From NCBI GenBank assembly GCA_000169075.1, contig AAVT01000005.1:157462-221461 (forward strand): DNA of 64,000 nucleotides. The letters are read 5' to 3'. The position numbers and the translations under genes were made by a program. Positions within the stretch are counted from its first letter, which is position 1. The number at the start of each line of letters is the position of its first letter. The stretch is from a marine gamma proteobacterium HTCC2143 (lineage in GTDB: Bacteria; Pseudomonadota; Gammaproteobacteria; Pseudomonadales; Dasaniaceae). The notes beneath the pieces are model-generated. The model was not told the DNA's origin. It was given only the letters and a program-made list of their open reading frames with translations, and did no database searches. Positions 18,891 to 26,319 of this stretch are shown piece after piece.

Positions 18891-19868
18891 ATGCCGCTAG
18901 ATTTAGGCGCACAAATGCAACAGCTATACCGCGATTTTGGTGAATTGCCTGGAATTACCATAGAATTACACCAACAGTTATTGGCCGTACGGGTAGATAA
19001 TCAAAAAGCGAGTGCCACGGTATTTTTGCAAGGCGCCCAAGTCACTCATTACCAACCCAATGAAGCTAAAGACATCATCTGGTGTAGCGATCAATGTGAC
19101 TATGCACCAGGCTCGGCTCTCCGCGGAGGAATACCGATTTGCTGGCCATGGTTTGGTGACCTGAACAAAAATCCTACTGAAGTGCAGCAACAAATTGCAG
19201 ATAATAATGACACCCGGACATTACCTTCCCATGGTTTTGTTAGAAATAAACTCTGGGAATTGTCGGCGATTAATATCATTGATGGCGATACTACCCAGCT
19301 AATTTTTCAGCTAATGCTCGACGACACAACGGATTCACTCTGGCCCTATGCGGGTGAGTTAACATATACCGTCACCATCGGTAGTACGTTGTCGCTGCAA
19401 CTTTGTATAAATAATAAAAGTGACGAAACAGTCAGTTTTTGCAACGCGCTGCATAGCTATTTTTCGGTCGATGCTATTGAGCGCACAATGATTAGTGGCC
19501 TCGAAACGTGTCGCTACACTGATACTCTAGAAGAATGGACAGAAAAAGATCCGCAAGAACAACTATTAATCGATGGCGAAGTTGATCGGTTTTACTGGGA
19601 TACTCCTGATCAAATACATATTATTGAACAGAACCAGCGTGAGATAAGTATTGAGAGCCAAGGCAGTAACAGCACTGTTGTCTGGAATCCATGGATTGAA
19701 AAATCTGTTCGGCTGTCGCAATTCCCTAGCGACGGCTATAAGAATATGGTTTGTGTTGAAACTGCCAATGTTGGCCGTGACTTCGTTCAGTTAGCACCAA
19801 ATCAGACCCACACCCTCGCAGTCACTATTAGCAGTAAAGATCGTCGCCTGCGACAAAACAGTCAGTAG
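18891..19868 (+). CDS. yeaD: D-hexose-6-phosphate mutarotase (YeaD family)
   Basis: A 325-aa galactose-mutarotase-fold protein: FLQGAQVTHYQP, then SALRGGIPICWPWFG, SHGFVRNKLWEL (catalytic His region), ALHSYFSV (second conserved His) and VWNPWIEKS. These are hallmarks of glucose-6-phosphate 1-epimerase (YeaD), which interconverts anomers of hexose-6-phosphates. The open frame extends back to 18714, but the added 59 residues are Arg-rich and not family-like; the ATG at 18891 follows an AGGA. The upstream stretch is then the shared rapA promoter region. Confidence 0.87.
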   Translation: MPLDLGAQMQQLYRDFGELPGITIELHQQLLAVRVDNQKASATVFLQGAQVTHYQPNEAKDIIWCSDQCDYAPGSALRGGIPICWPWFGDLNKNPTEVQQQIADNNDTRTLPSHGFVRNKLWELSAINIIDGDTTQLIFQLMLDDTTDSLWPYAGELTYTVTIGSTLSLQLCINNKSDETVSFCNALHSYFSVDAIERTMISGLETCRYTDTLEEWTEKDPQEQLLIDGEVDRFYWDTPDQIHIIEQNQREISIESQGSNSTVVWNPWIEKSVRLSQFPSDGYKNMVCVETANVGRDFVQLAPNQTHTLAVTISSKDRRLRQNSQ

Positions 19869-19921
19869 CAGCGTAGCGTTTACAAAACAGCGCCAGTTTT
19901 TGACACACTACGCAAGGATGA

Positions 19922-20095
19922 ACTGCAGCAACCGATATCGCCTTCGCCATCGGCGTGTTAACGCTGCTGGGTAATCGAGTGCCAATAGCCCTAAAAACTT
20001 TTCTGGTGTCGCTGGCGGTCATCGACAACCTAGGCGCCATTGTCATCATCGCATTGTTCTACACTGCGGATTTATCAGTGGTCTCAAATGAATGA
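19922..20095 (+). pseudogene. nhaA: Remnant of Na+/H+ antiporter nhaA
   Basis: Reading from 19922, the plus strand gives 57 codons whose product matches NhaA near E. coli residues 128-186: [46 protein letters not shown], then a stop. The functional pair of aspartates (usually IDD) reads IDN here, and everything before and after is missing. An in-frame stop directly precedes it. This is a fossil of a longer gene whose left side may have been lost when the mutarotase region was joined. It does not encode a working transporter. Confidence 0.85.
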
Positions 20096-20151
20096 CCGAG
20101 AAGTAATTCCAAAACTTAAACGGCAATCGAAACGCAATCTAGCACTGTCCA

Positions 20152-21318
20152 TTAGATTGCGTTCTCAAACAGTGACAACTGCACCGCACCGTCGCAGGCA
20201 GGATCCTGAAACCGCACGCCCAACCCCATTAATCTAACAGCCAAACCGTCACCTCGAAGAATGGATTCACGACATAGCTCCCTAAAAATGGCAATACGCG
20301 GAGCACCAGCAACAATACATTCCATTGTGGTCGACTGAAAGTTATTGAATTTTATTTTTATAAATTGTTTATTAACTCGATACGCAGCGCCCTTTGACTG
20401 GTCATTTAGGGTTTGCAGCCGAGTCGTTAACTGATCAAAGAGGTCTGGAAGCTGTTCCAAGCAACTATCAATCGCTGAAAGATCGCTAGGGAATGTGTGC
20501 TCTACACTCAGTGATTTTCTGATACGTCCTGTTTTTACGGCACGATCATCAATACCCCTAGACAAATCATAGAGCCTAGAACCAAAGCTGCCAAATCTCT
20601 CGGATAGCTGAAAAATACTGAAAGCCCGAAGATCTCCACAGGTTTGAATCCCCATTCTATGCAGTCGTTCCGCGGTGACTTTACCGACGCCAAAGAGTCG
20701 GTCTACTGGCATTGCCTGCACAAAGGCATCAACTCGCGCTGGTGGTATCACACATAGGCCATTGGGCTTATTCCAATCACTGCCAATTTTGGCAAGAAAT
20801 TTATTAGGAGCCACCCCTGCCGATAACGTAATACCGACTGATTCTTTTACCCGCTGCCGAATTTCTTCAGCAATGAGTGTTGCACTACCATGACAAGCAT
20901 CTGAACCCGTTACATCAATATAAGCTTCATCTAAAGAAAGTGGTTCAACCAAGGTTGAATATTCACAAAAAATAGTGCGCATCTGACTCGCTGCCAGCTT
21001 ATACTTTTCCATGTTGCCTGATAAAACGATTAAGTCTGGGCAAAGGCGCCTCGCCGTCGCCGTCGCCATAGCAGACCCAACCCCATAAGCGCGGGCCTCA
21101 TAGTTACACGTTGAAATAACTCCGCGCCTATCTGCCGACCCGCCTACAGCAACTGGCCGCCCGAATAGTGATGGATCATCACGCATTTCTACAGCCACAA
21201 AAAAGCAATCAGCGTCACAATGAATAATCTTGCGTTGACTATTGCCAACGTTTACGCGGGGAATATTTTCAACCCTCCGCTGTTCTTGAAGCACCGTATT
21301 TACTGAAGTTATGGGCAT
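20152..21318 (-). CDS. dinB: DNA polymerase IV (DinB)
   Basis: A 388-aa Y-family polymerase: catalytic IIHCDADCFFVAVEMRDDP (metal Asp at 35, aromatic steric-gate residue in FF), YEARAYGV, PLSLDEAYIDVT (second acidic pair), and a little-finger region with SVEHTFPSD. It ends VQLSLFENAI, a textbook beta-clamp-binding motif (QLSLF). It performs translesion synthesis. The ATG at 21318 is taken as start because the longer GTG at 21348 would lie inside the LexA box. The N-terminal 29 residues before the catalytic strand are longer than usual. Confidence 0.95.
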   Translation of the reverse strand: MPITSVNTVLQEQRRVENIPRVNVGNSQRKIIHCDADCFFVAVEMRDDPSLFGRPVAVGGSADRRGVISTCNYEARAYGVGSAMATATARRLCPDLIVLSGNMEKYKLAASQMRTIFCEYSTLVEPLSLDEAYIDVTGSDACHGSATLIAEEIRQRVKESVGITLSAGVAPNKFLAKIGSDWNKPNGLCVIPPARVDAFVQAMPVDRLFGVGKVTAERLHRMGIQTCGDLRAFSIFQLSERFGSFGSRLYDLSRGIDDRAVKTGRIRKSLSVEHTFPSDLSAIDSCLEQLPDLFDQLTTRLQTLNDQSKGAAYRVNKQFIKIKFNNFQSTTMECIVAGAPRIAIFRELCRESILRGDGLAVRLMGLGVRFQDPACDGAVQLSLFENAI

Positions 21319-21334
21319 ACGAAAAACCAATAGT

Positions 21335-21350
21335 CTGTATATAAACACAG
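21335..21350. promoter_or_regulatory. LexA (SOS) box upstream of dinB
   Basis: CTGTATATAAACACAG fits the gammaproteobacterial LexA consensus CTGT-N8-ACAG exactly. It is 16 bp upstream of the dinB ATG and covers the -10 element and start point of the predicted dinB promoter, so LexA would block transcription directly. It also lies about 90 bp upstream of the divergent gene at 21440, which could share SOS control. Confidence 0.88.
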
Positions 21351-21376
21351 TATAGCCAATAACAGAGAAAAGTGAA
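21349..21376 (-). promoter_or_regulatory. Predicted sigma-70 promoter of dinB
   Basis: On the minus strand TTCACT (21376-21371) and TATACT (21354-21349) are separated by 16 bp, a good -35/-10 pair. Transcription would start near 21342, inside the LexA box, leaving a leader of roughly 24 nt. Confidence 0.6.
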
Positions 21377-21439
21377 CCCTCACACTCTTATACGACTATA
21401 ATAGTCCAGTTATCTAATCGATTGAGTACTGGAGAAACC

Positions 21440-21844
21440 ATGGCTATTGGCAGTTGGGACCCTAACGCGAAGCAGACTGAGCAACTATTTGATATCGAGC
21501 GCGCCAACTTGGACGCCTACATAGAGCTGAGCCGAACCAAAAGACTGAATGAACTCCCAACTTTACTCAGTTCAAATCAGCAGCAAAACCAAGCTGCCTG
21601 CATGCGACTATCAAAAGATCAGTGGTTTTCTACTGCCGAATCACTTAGCGACGATGAGATTGAACACTTAATGCGATTTTTCACCATCGCAGAGCAGCTG
21701 CCTGGGTGGGATGCTGGTGCTCATTCTCCTGTTATCTGGTTAGGGAAAGTGTTGAAACAACGTGGTACTGGTGTTAACCGAGAATTGGTTGTGTGGATAA
21801 AATCGAATAGTAAGAATCAATTCCTTCCTCACGGGGCGTTGTGA
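21440..21844 (+). CDS. Conserved hypothetical protein, divergent from dinB
   Basis: A 134-aa soluble protein without signal peptide or membrane segment. It is acidic and helical at the start (DIERANLDAYIELSRTKRLNELPTLL), with a later motif LMRFFTIAEQLPGWDAGAHSPVIWLGKVLKQRG and a basic tail. The GWDAG...SPVIWL pattern is one I associate with uncharacterised gammaproteobacterial proteins, without a known function. The ATG at 21440 follows CTGGAGAAACC, a good ribosome site. Its start is about 90 bp from a LexA box, so SOS control is possible but not shown. Confidence 0.7.
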   Translation: MAIGSWDPNAKQTEQLFDIERANLDAYIELSRTKRLNELPTLLSSNQQQNQAACMRLSKDQWFSTAESLSDDEIEHLMRFFTIAEQLPGWDAGAHSPVIWLGKVLKQRGTGVNRELVVWIKSNSKNQFLPHGAL

Positions 21845-21983
21845 TACACGCTTTTCGGCAAGGGACCTGCACTAAGGCAGTTATTCAACAGACTTAGTCG
21901 ACACCGAGCCGCTGCTCTAGGAGTGCGGGTTCTAATCTTCCAGATCAGCGGCATAAATTGCCTGTGACTAAACCATCAGCGGA

Positions 21984-22274
21984 TTATTTTTGTTTTTCAT
22001 TGAACCGTGCTAATTGTTCCGCCGTTGCCTCCGCTTGATATTTACCTTTCCACTCACTAAAGGGGATTCCATAAATAACGGTTTGAGCCTGATTATAATC
22101 AATAGTCTCATCTCTTTGCTCTGCTTCCGCCAAATACCACTTCGACAGGCAATTACGACAGAAGCCAGCAAGATTCATTAAATCTATGTTCTGAACATCT
22201 TTGTTAGCATCTAAGTGCGCTAACAAGCGACGAAATACTGCAGCTTCCACTTCTGTCGTTTTTTCTAAATTCAT
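21984..22274 (-). CDS. DUF1244 family protein
   Basis: A 96-aa protein with the conserved DUF1244 segment NLAGFCRNCLSKWYLAEAE and the following YGIPFSEWKGKYQ. The paired cysteines in FCRNC suggest a metal or redox site; the role is unknown. Start: the ATG at 22274 follows AAGGTGTAATT. A frame open to 22475 adds 67 hydrophobic and basic residues unlike the family and is rejected. Apparently monocistronic. Confidence 0.85.
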   Translation of the reverse strand: MNLEKTTEVEAAVFRRLLAHLDANKDVQNIDLMNLAGFCRNCLSKWYLAEAEQRDETIDYNQAQTVIYGIPFSEWKGKYQAEATAEQLARFNEKQK

Positions 22275-22666
22275 AATTACACCTTGTCGTGTTGTAGTTC
22301 GTTTAACATTTTTTCCAGCGTATCTCGTAATATTCAGCAAAATTGTATCACGGCACAGCATGGAGTGAATGGTCGAAACATTTCCTTCATTCTTTAATGC
22401 TATAAAAAGCGTGAGAAGAATAACGAATCGTCTCATCTCAGTGAGAATCTTTTTCGTTACAATGATGGATTGCAACCGCTATTACTGTCTTAAACAAATT
22501 AGAAAGTTTGAATTCACCCACTCGGTTGCCGTTTTATGCCAGTAAATCAATCTAATCTATTGCATTCAATCAATTTTTGTACCGAGAGCTGAAAAACAAG
22601 TTATAATTCGTTCGGTTTTTACTCAATATATCCAACTCATTTTATTATCTTTAAAAGGAACATCAA
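22275..22666. other. AT-rich divergent intergenic region
   Basis: About 390 AT-rich bp between the DUF1244 gene and the histone-like gene. It should hold both promoters; AT-rich tracts around 22600-22650 precede the AAGGA ribosome site of the rightward gene. No further structure was recognised. Confidence 0.4.
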
Positions 22667-23431
22667 ATGGCAGTTGCAAAGAAATCTGTAAACTCGATTG
22701 AACAATTCGAAAAAGAAATCGCTCAACTTCAAGCTAAGCTAGCTAAAGCTGTACAAAAACAGGCAGGCGATGCAGGGAAAGCAGCGGTCAAAGCATCGAA
22801 AAATTTAGCAAAAACAAAAAGCACCTTGGCTTCAGCCGTCAAGAAAATGGCTGCGGCTCGTGTAAAGGCGAAAAAATCGCCGGCAGCTAAGGGCCAGCTC
22901 GCTAAAGCAAGCGCTGCAGTCAGCGCGGCTACTGCAGCTAATAATGCTGCGAAAGCATCAGTAAAATCGGCAAAATCAGATTTAGTAGCTGCGAAAGCTG
23001 CTGCCAAGAAAAACTTAGCGGCGGCTAAGGCTGATGCAGCTGCCAAAAAATCACTGGCAAAGCAAGAAGCCAGTAGTGCAAAAAAAGCTGGTGCCAAAGC
23101 CAAAGTGGCGGCAAAAAAAGCAGCCATAGCGGAAAAATCTAGTGCTAAGAGAGCCGCCGCTAAAGCAAAAGTTGCGGCAAAGAAAGCTGCAACTAAAGCT
23201 AAAGCCAAGGCCAAATTGGCAGCAGCCAAAGCCAAGTTGACTGCAAAAAATGCAGCCGCTAAGGCGAAAGCCAAAGCTAAAAAAGCAACAACAAAAACAA
23301 AAGCTGCCCCAAAGAAGTCAGCTTCTAAAGCAAAAAAAGCACCGGCCAAAGCTAAAGCAGCTAAGCCTGCAAAAAAAGCTAAAGCAGCCGCCAAACCTAA
23401 AGCAAAAGCAAAAGCAAAAGCAAAAAAATGA
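22667..23431 (+). CDS. Histone H1-like / AlgP-like Lys-Ala-rich protein
   Basis: A 254-aa protein built almost entirely of Lys and Ala. A short N-terminal part (about residues 1-45, NSIEQFEKEIAQLQAKLAKA) could form a coiled coil. The remainder is degenerate KAKAAAKK-type repeats running to the C-terminus. It resembles Pseudomonas AlgP (AlgR3) and bacterial histone H1-like proteins, which bind and compact DNA. The ATG follows AAAAGGAACATCAA, and a strong terminator lies 50 bp downstream, so it forms its own transcription unit. The long antisense frame is a composition artefact. Confidence 0.85.
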   Translation: MAVAKKSVNSIEQFEKEIAQLQAKLAKAVQKQAGDAGKAAVKASKNLAKTKSTLASAVKKMAAARVKAKKSPAAKGQLAKASAAVSAATAANNAAKASVKSAKSDLVAAKAAAKKNLAAAKADAAAKKSLAKQEASSAKKAGAKAKVAAKKAAIAEKSSAKRAAAKAKVAAKKAATKAKAKAKLAAAKAKLTAKNAAAKAKAKAKKATTKTKAAPKKSASKAKKAPAKAKAAKPAKKAKAAAKPKAKAKAKAKK

Positions 23432-23481
23432 TCGGCAATAAAATCTAGCGAATAAAGCAGTTCGCTTTGATCGGTACCAAT

Positions 23482-23520
23482 AAAAAAGGGTCGGCTATTT
23501 CAAATAGTCGACCCTTTTTT
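23482..23520. terminator. Strong bidirectional Rho-independent terminator
   Basis: AAAAAAGGGTCG pairs with CGACCCTTTTTT around a short AT-rich centre that extends the stem (CTATTT/AAATAG). The stem is flanked by A and T runs, so it can end transcripts from both the histone-like gene and the convergent secreted-protein gene. Confidence 0.9.
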
Positions 23521-23539
23521 GTCCTCTGAGCTTTACTAT

Positions 23540-24829
23540 TCATTCGATCCTCGCAGCCAATGTTATTTGACTTCGACCGCTGCTCGCTAGCCGACACTCC
23601 GCCTCGTATTTCAACTGCCGGCCGGCCGGGGACCTTGCATCAAATGGTATGCTAACAAGGTATGAGCCATCATCAGCATCTCCTACAACACTAATTTTTT
23701 CTTCTAGAATAGCCACGGATTTCATATTCCTAACGTGATTGTTCAGCTCACCAATGCAAACAGAGGCAACAGTGCTACGGTCAATTTCAGTGACAACATA
23801 AGTATCTCCGTCCTCGTCTATTTCACATTGCGCTGTAAAATTAAGCATCTTGCCCAATGATGTTTTCGCCGTGAAAGGGATTTCCAAGCTAAATATACCT
23901 TTGTTGCCTGAAATCAACTGACTAGCGTCCCCAGCAATTACAACAGACTTCATCAACACGGTTTCAGATTTCAGACTGTCTTTACAGATCGCCAAAGCAC
24001 CGGATGCAACCAAATTAATAACCACATCGGCCTCTCGCTGCTCTTTTATCGTACATTTTGAATTGTAATCGATCGAAGTTCCTTCTTGATTGGTCGCGAC
24101 AAAGGGAAGTTGAAATACATATTCCGCACTACTATCAATTTGGTTGATCTGCTCCTCATCAATACGAACTCGACCATGGACGGCCGCTTCTGAGCGGACA
24201 CTGTCGCGGCAGATGGCAATAGCACCCTGGCGTTCAAGGGATAGCTCAATCACAGTTTCACCAGCCGCTGAGACCGAGCAATGTGCCTGATAGCGCACAT
24301 TACTTCCCAATTCACTCTTTGCAAAAAAAGGAATTATGTATGAATATCCAGAATTGACTGTGTCGGCGGGACTAGTATCCCCCTCGATAATCTCAATGCC
24401 AGTAAGATAATCAAACGACGTGCTGATTTCAATACGGCAAAGTAGCCGCGCAGTCTTTTCATCAACGCCAGTATTTTTTAGGGCTACGACATCAACTGTT
24501 TCGCGCAGCTCAGCCGACAACTGCTCTGCCACAAGATCGATGGCTGTTCCGGAAACCGGATAGCGATAGCTAAGCGTATAAGTTCGTTTATCTTGATCTC
24601 TACAAGTAATAACAAAATAATAGTGTGACTCCGAATTTTTTCGAATGATCATTTCGCCAGCTATGACGCTGAGACAGCGCTCGCTACTCTCTGCCTCTAG
24701 TGCTGTCCGCAGTAGTTTGGGAGTTATTGACTGGTATTTTTTTGGTAACCAAAGCTTATTCGTGTCGACCGCATGGACACATTGGCAAAAAAACAAACCG
24801 AGAATCAATAAATATCGACGCGCTGTCAT
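23540..24829 (-). CDS. Secreted protein with four tandem ~75-residue repeats, function unknown
   Basis: A 429-aa protein with a signal peptide (hydrophobic YLLILGLFFCQCVHA, likely cleavage after VHA). After a region of about 110 residues come four tandem repeats of roughly 75 residues. Each starts near a cysteine (LLCRIEI, AICRDSV, AICKDSL, SVCIGEL), has a hydrophobic IPF or LPF strand followed by A or T, and closes with a second cysteine (AHCSV, SKCTI, AQCEI, AECRL). Repeats 2 and 3 are most alike. The regular cysteine pair suggests one disulfide per module. No enzymatic motif was seen. Start uncertain; ATG 24862 is the alternative. Confidence 0.72.
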   Translation of the reverse strand: MTARRYLLILGLFFCQCVHAVDTNKLWLPKKYQSITPKLLRTALEAESSERCLSVIAGEMIIRKNSESHYYFVITCRDQDKRTYTLSYRYPVSGTAIDLVAEQLSAELRETVDVVALKNTGVDEKTARLLCRIEISTSFDYLTGIEIIEGDTSPADTVNSGYSYIIPFFAKSELGSNVRYQAHCSVSAAGETVIELSLERQGAIAICRDSVRSEAAVHGRVRIDEEQINQIDSSAEYVFQLPFVATNQEGTSIDYNSKCTIKEQREADVVINLVASGALAICKDSLKSETVLMKSVVIAGDASQLISGNKGIFSLEIPFTAKTSLGKMLNFTAQCEIDEDGDTYVVTEIDRSTVASVCIGELNNHVRNMKSVAILEEKISVVGDADDGSYLVSIPFDARSPAGRQLKYEAECRLASSGRSQITLAARIE

Positions 24830-25304
24830 ATCCGAAACAAGCTCACATGATGAAGAATTCATTTATTATAGACCGACTACTGAAACATACTGTAAATTCA
24901 AGTGCTGCGTGCTCCATCTCCACCGTCGTCGCGATGCTTTCGGTGAAACTCGTTTCTCCCGCCAGATACGAATTTTGATATGACGGAAAATCCTCCGTCA
25001 CAAAACATTCCAAACCATAAACTACCTACCCATCCCGGCATATTATTGATAGCTATTATGGCCTCTTAAATGCAGGTGTGGAGCTGTAAGTTCACGCACT
25101 GACTGTAAATACGGCAGTCTACTTTTTAAATGCGCTCCGCTGGATTCATCGGCTATCAGCGCTTCTATGGGTTGACATTATCGCAATAGATGCCGATGAC
25201 CGAAAACTGCATGTGAGTAATGGCTTATCGATTCGCAAGCGCTTAACAACGCGCCGAATACAATAATCAGACAACCCGTCTTCAGCATGGTGATAGTTCT
25301 ACCT
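24830..25304. other. Gene-poor region between secreted protein and efpL
   Basis: About 475 bp with no gene, repeat or RNA that I can support. The part nearest 24830-24900 should hold the promoter of the leftward secreted-protein gene. The rest lies downstream of efpL and shows no clear terminator. Confidence 0.35.
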
Positions 25305-25871
25305 TCACGCCCGGGACATAAAACGATTGTCTTCGGTGTTCACTTTAATAGACTCGCCGGACTCCAGATATTCTGGTACTTGTACAACTAGCCCCGTTGT
25401 CAATGTAGCGGGCTTTGTTCGAGCAGAGGCACTCGCACCCTTAATACCAGGGGCGGTATCAACCACGGTCATAATCATTGATTGTGGAAGTTCAATGGCA
25501 ATGAGCTGGTCATCAACAATCAAGCCACCGACGGATTCCATTCCTTCAAAAATATACAGTTGATCGTCGCCAAGTTCCGATGCGCTGAGTGCATGCTGAC
25601 TATAATCCTCATCATCCATAAACACGAATCCATCGCCGTCCTTGTAGGAATATTGCATTTTGCGCCGTTCAAAATCTATATCAGCGAGAATGTCATCACC
25701 TTTGAGGCTCTCATCAACTTTTTGCCCGGTCTTTACATGATTCATACGAATTTTATAAAGCGTAGACGCTCCCCTTGACGACGGAGATTTCGATTCAACT
25801 TTTTTAATGACATGTGGCGCACCCCTGTAATTTACAACGTCGCCCTTTTTCAGTTCACTCGCTTTTGGCAT
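25305..25871 (-). CDS. efpL: Elongation factor P-like protein EfpL (YeiP)
   Basis: A 188-aa three-domain EF-P paralogue. The loop at residues 29-37 reads SPSSRGAST with Arg33, the residue used by EfpL in place of the modified lysine of EF-P. The C-terminal signature LVVQVPEYLESGESIKVNTEDNRFMSRA is typical. It helps ribosomes through polyproline and other difficult motifs. The ATG at 25871 follows TTAGGAGTTTTGG. Divergent from glpE. Confidence 0.93.
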   Translation of the reverse strand: MPKASELKKGDVVNYRGAPHVIKKVESKSPSSRGASTLYKIRMNHVKTGQKVDESLKGDDILADIDFERRKMQYSYKDGDGFVFMDDEDYSQHALSASELGDDQLYIFEGMESVGGLIVDDQLIAIELPQSMIMTVVDTAPGIKGASASARTKPATLTTGLVVQVPEYLESGESIKVNTEDNRFMSRA

Positions 25872-25965
25872 CCAAAACTCCTAAAAATGTCCAATTTTGA
25901 TAGTCTAATATGCGCTATAATAGCAGTAACTGATTCGGTCAAAAACCACTAGAGCGAGCCTATTC

Positions 25966-26259
25966 ATGACAAGGTTTGAACGTATATCCGTTGAAAAAGC
26001 ACGGGATATTATAAGTACTGACAATGTAGCCATTGTTGATATACGCGATCGCGTTTCATTTAATAATGGCCATATTGACAATGCGTTGTTCGTCAACGGC
26101 GATAACATTGATGACTTTATCGCCAAAACCGATAAAGACACCACTGTCATTGTCTATTGTTATCACGGCAACAGCAGTCAAAACGCCGCTCAATTTATTG
26201 CGGAGCAAGGCTTTCCAAAGGTATACAGCATGGACGGTGGATTTGAACTCTGGACGTAA
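25966..26259 (+). CDS. glpE: Thiosulfate sulfurtransferase GlpE (single-domain rhodanese)
   Basis: A 97-aa single-domain rhodanese. The active-site loop is CYHGNSS with Cys65, the same position and loop as E. coli GlpE. DIRDRVSFNNGHI and YSMDGGFELW complete the fold. It transfers sulfane sulfur from thiosulfate to cyanide or thiol acceptors in the cytoplasm. It stands alone and converges on sppA. Confidence 0.9.
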   Translation: MTRFERISVEKARDIISTDNVAIVDIRDRVSFNNGHIDNALFVNGDNIDDFIAKTDKDTTVIVYCYHGNSSQNAAQFIAEQGFPKVYSMDGGFELWT

Positions 26260-26319
26260 ACCTGACTAAAACTATCGCTGTCGGCTTTATCCCTCAGAGA
26301 TAATCACCCTTAAACCCGT

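Noticed and set aside
21908..21952. GCCGCTG/CAGCGGC inverted repeat between two genes considered as a terminator
   Set aside because: The loop is over 30 nt and no T run follows on either strand.
22729..23394. 221-codon antisense frame inside the histone-like gene, rich in Ala, Phe and Leu
   Set aside because: It mirrors the Lys/Ala codon bias of the real gene, has no ribosome site and no family resemblance.
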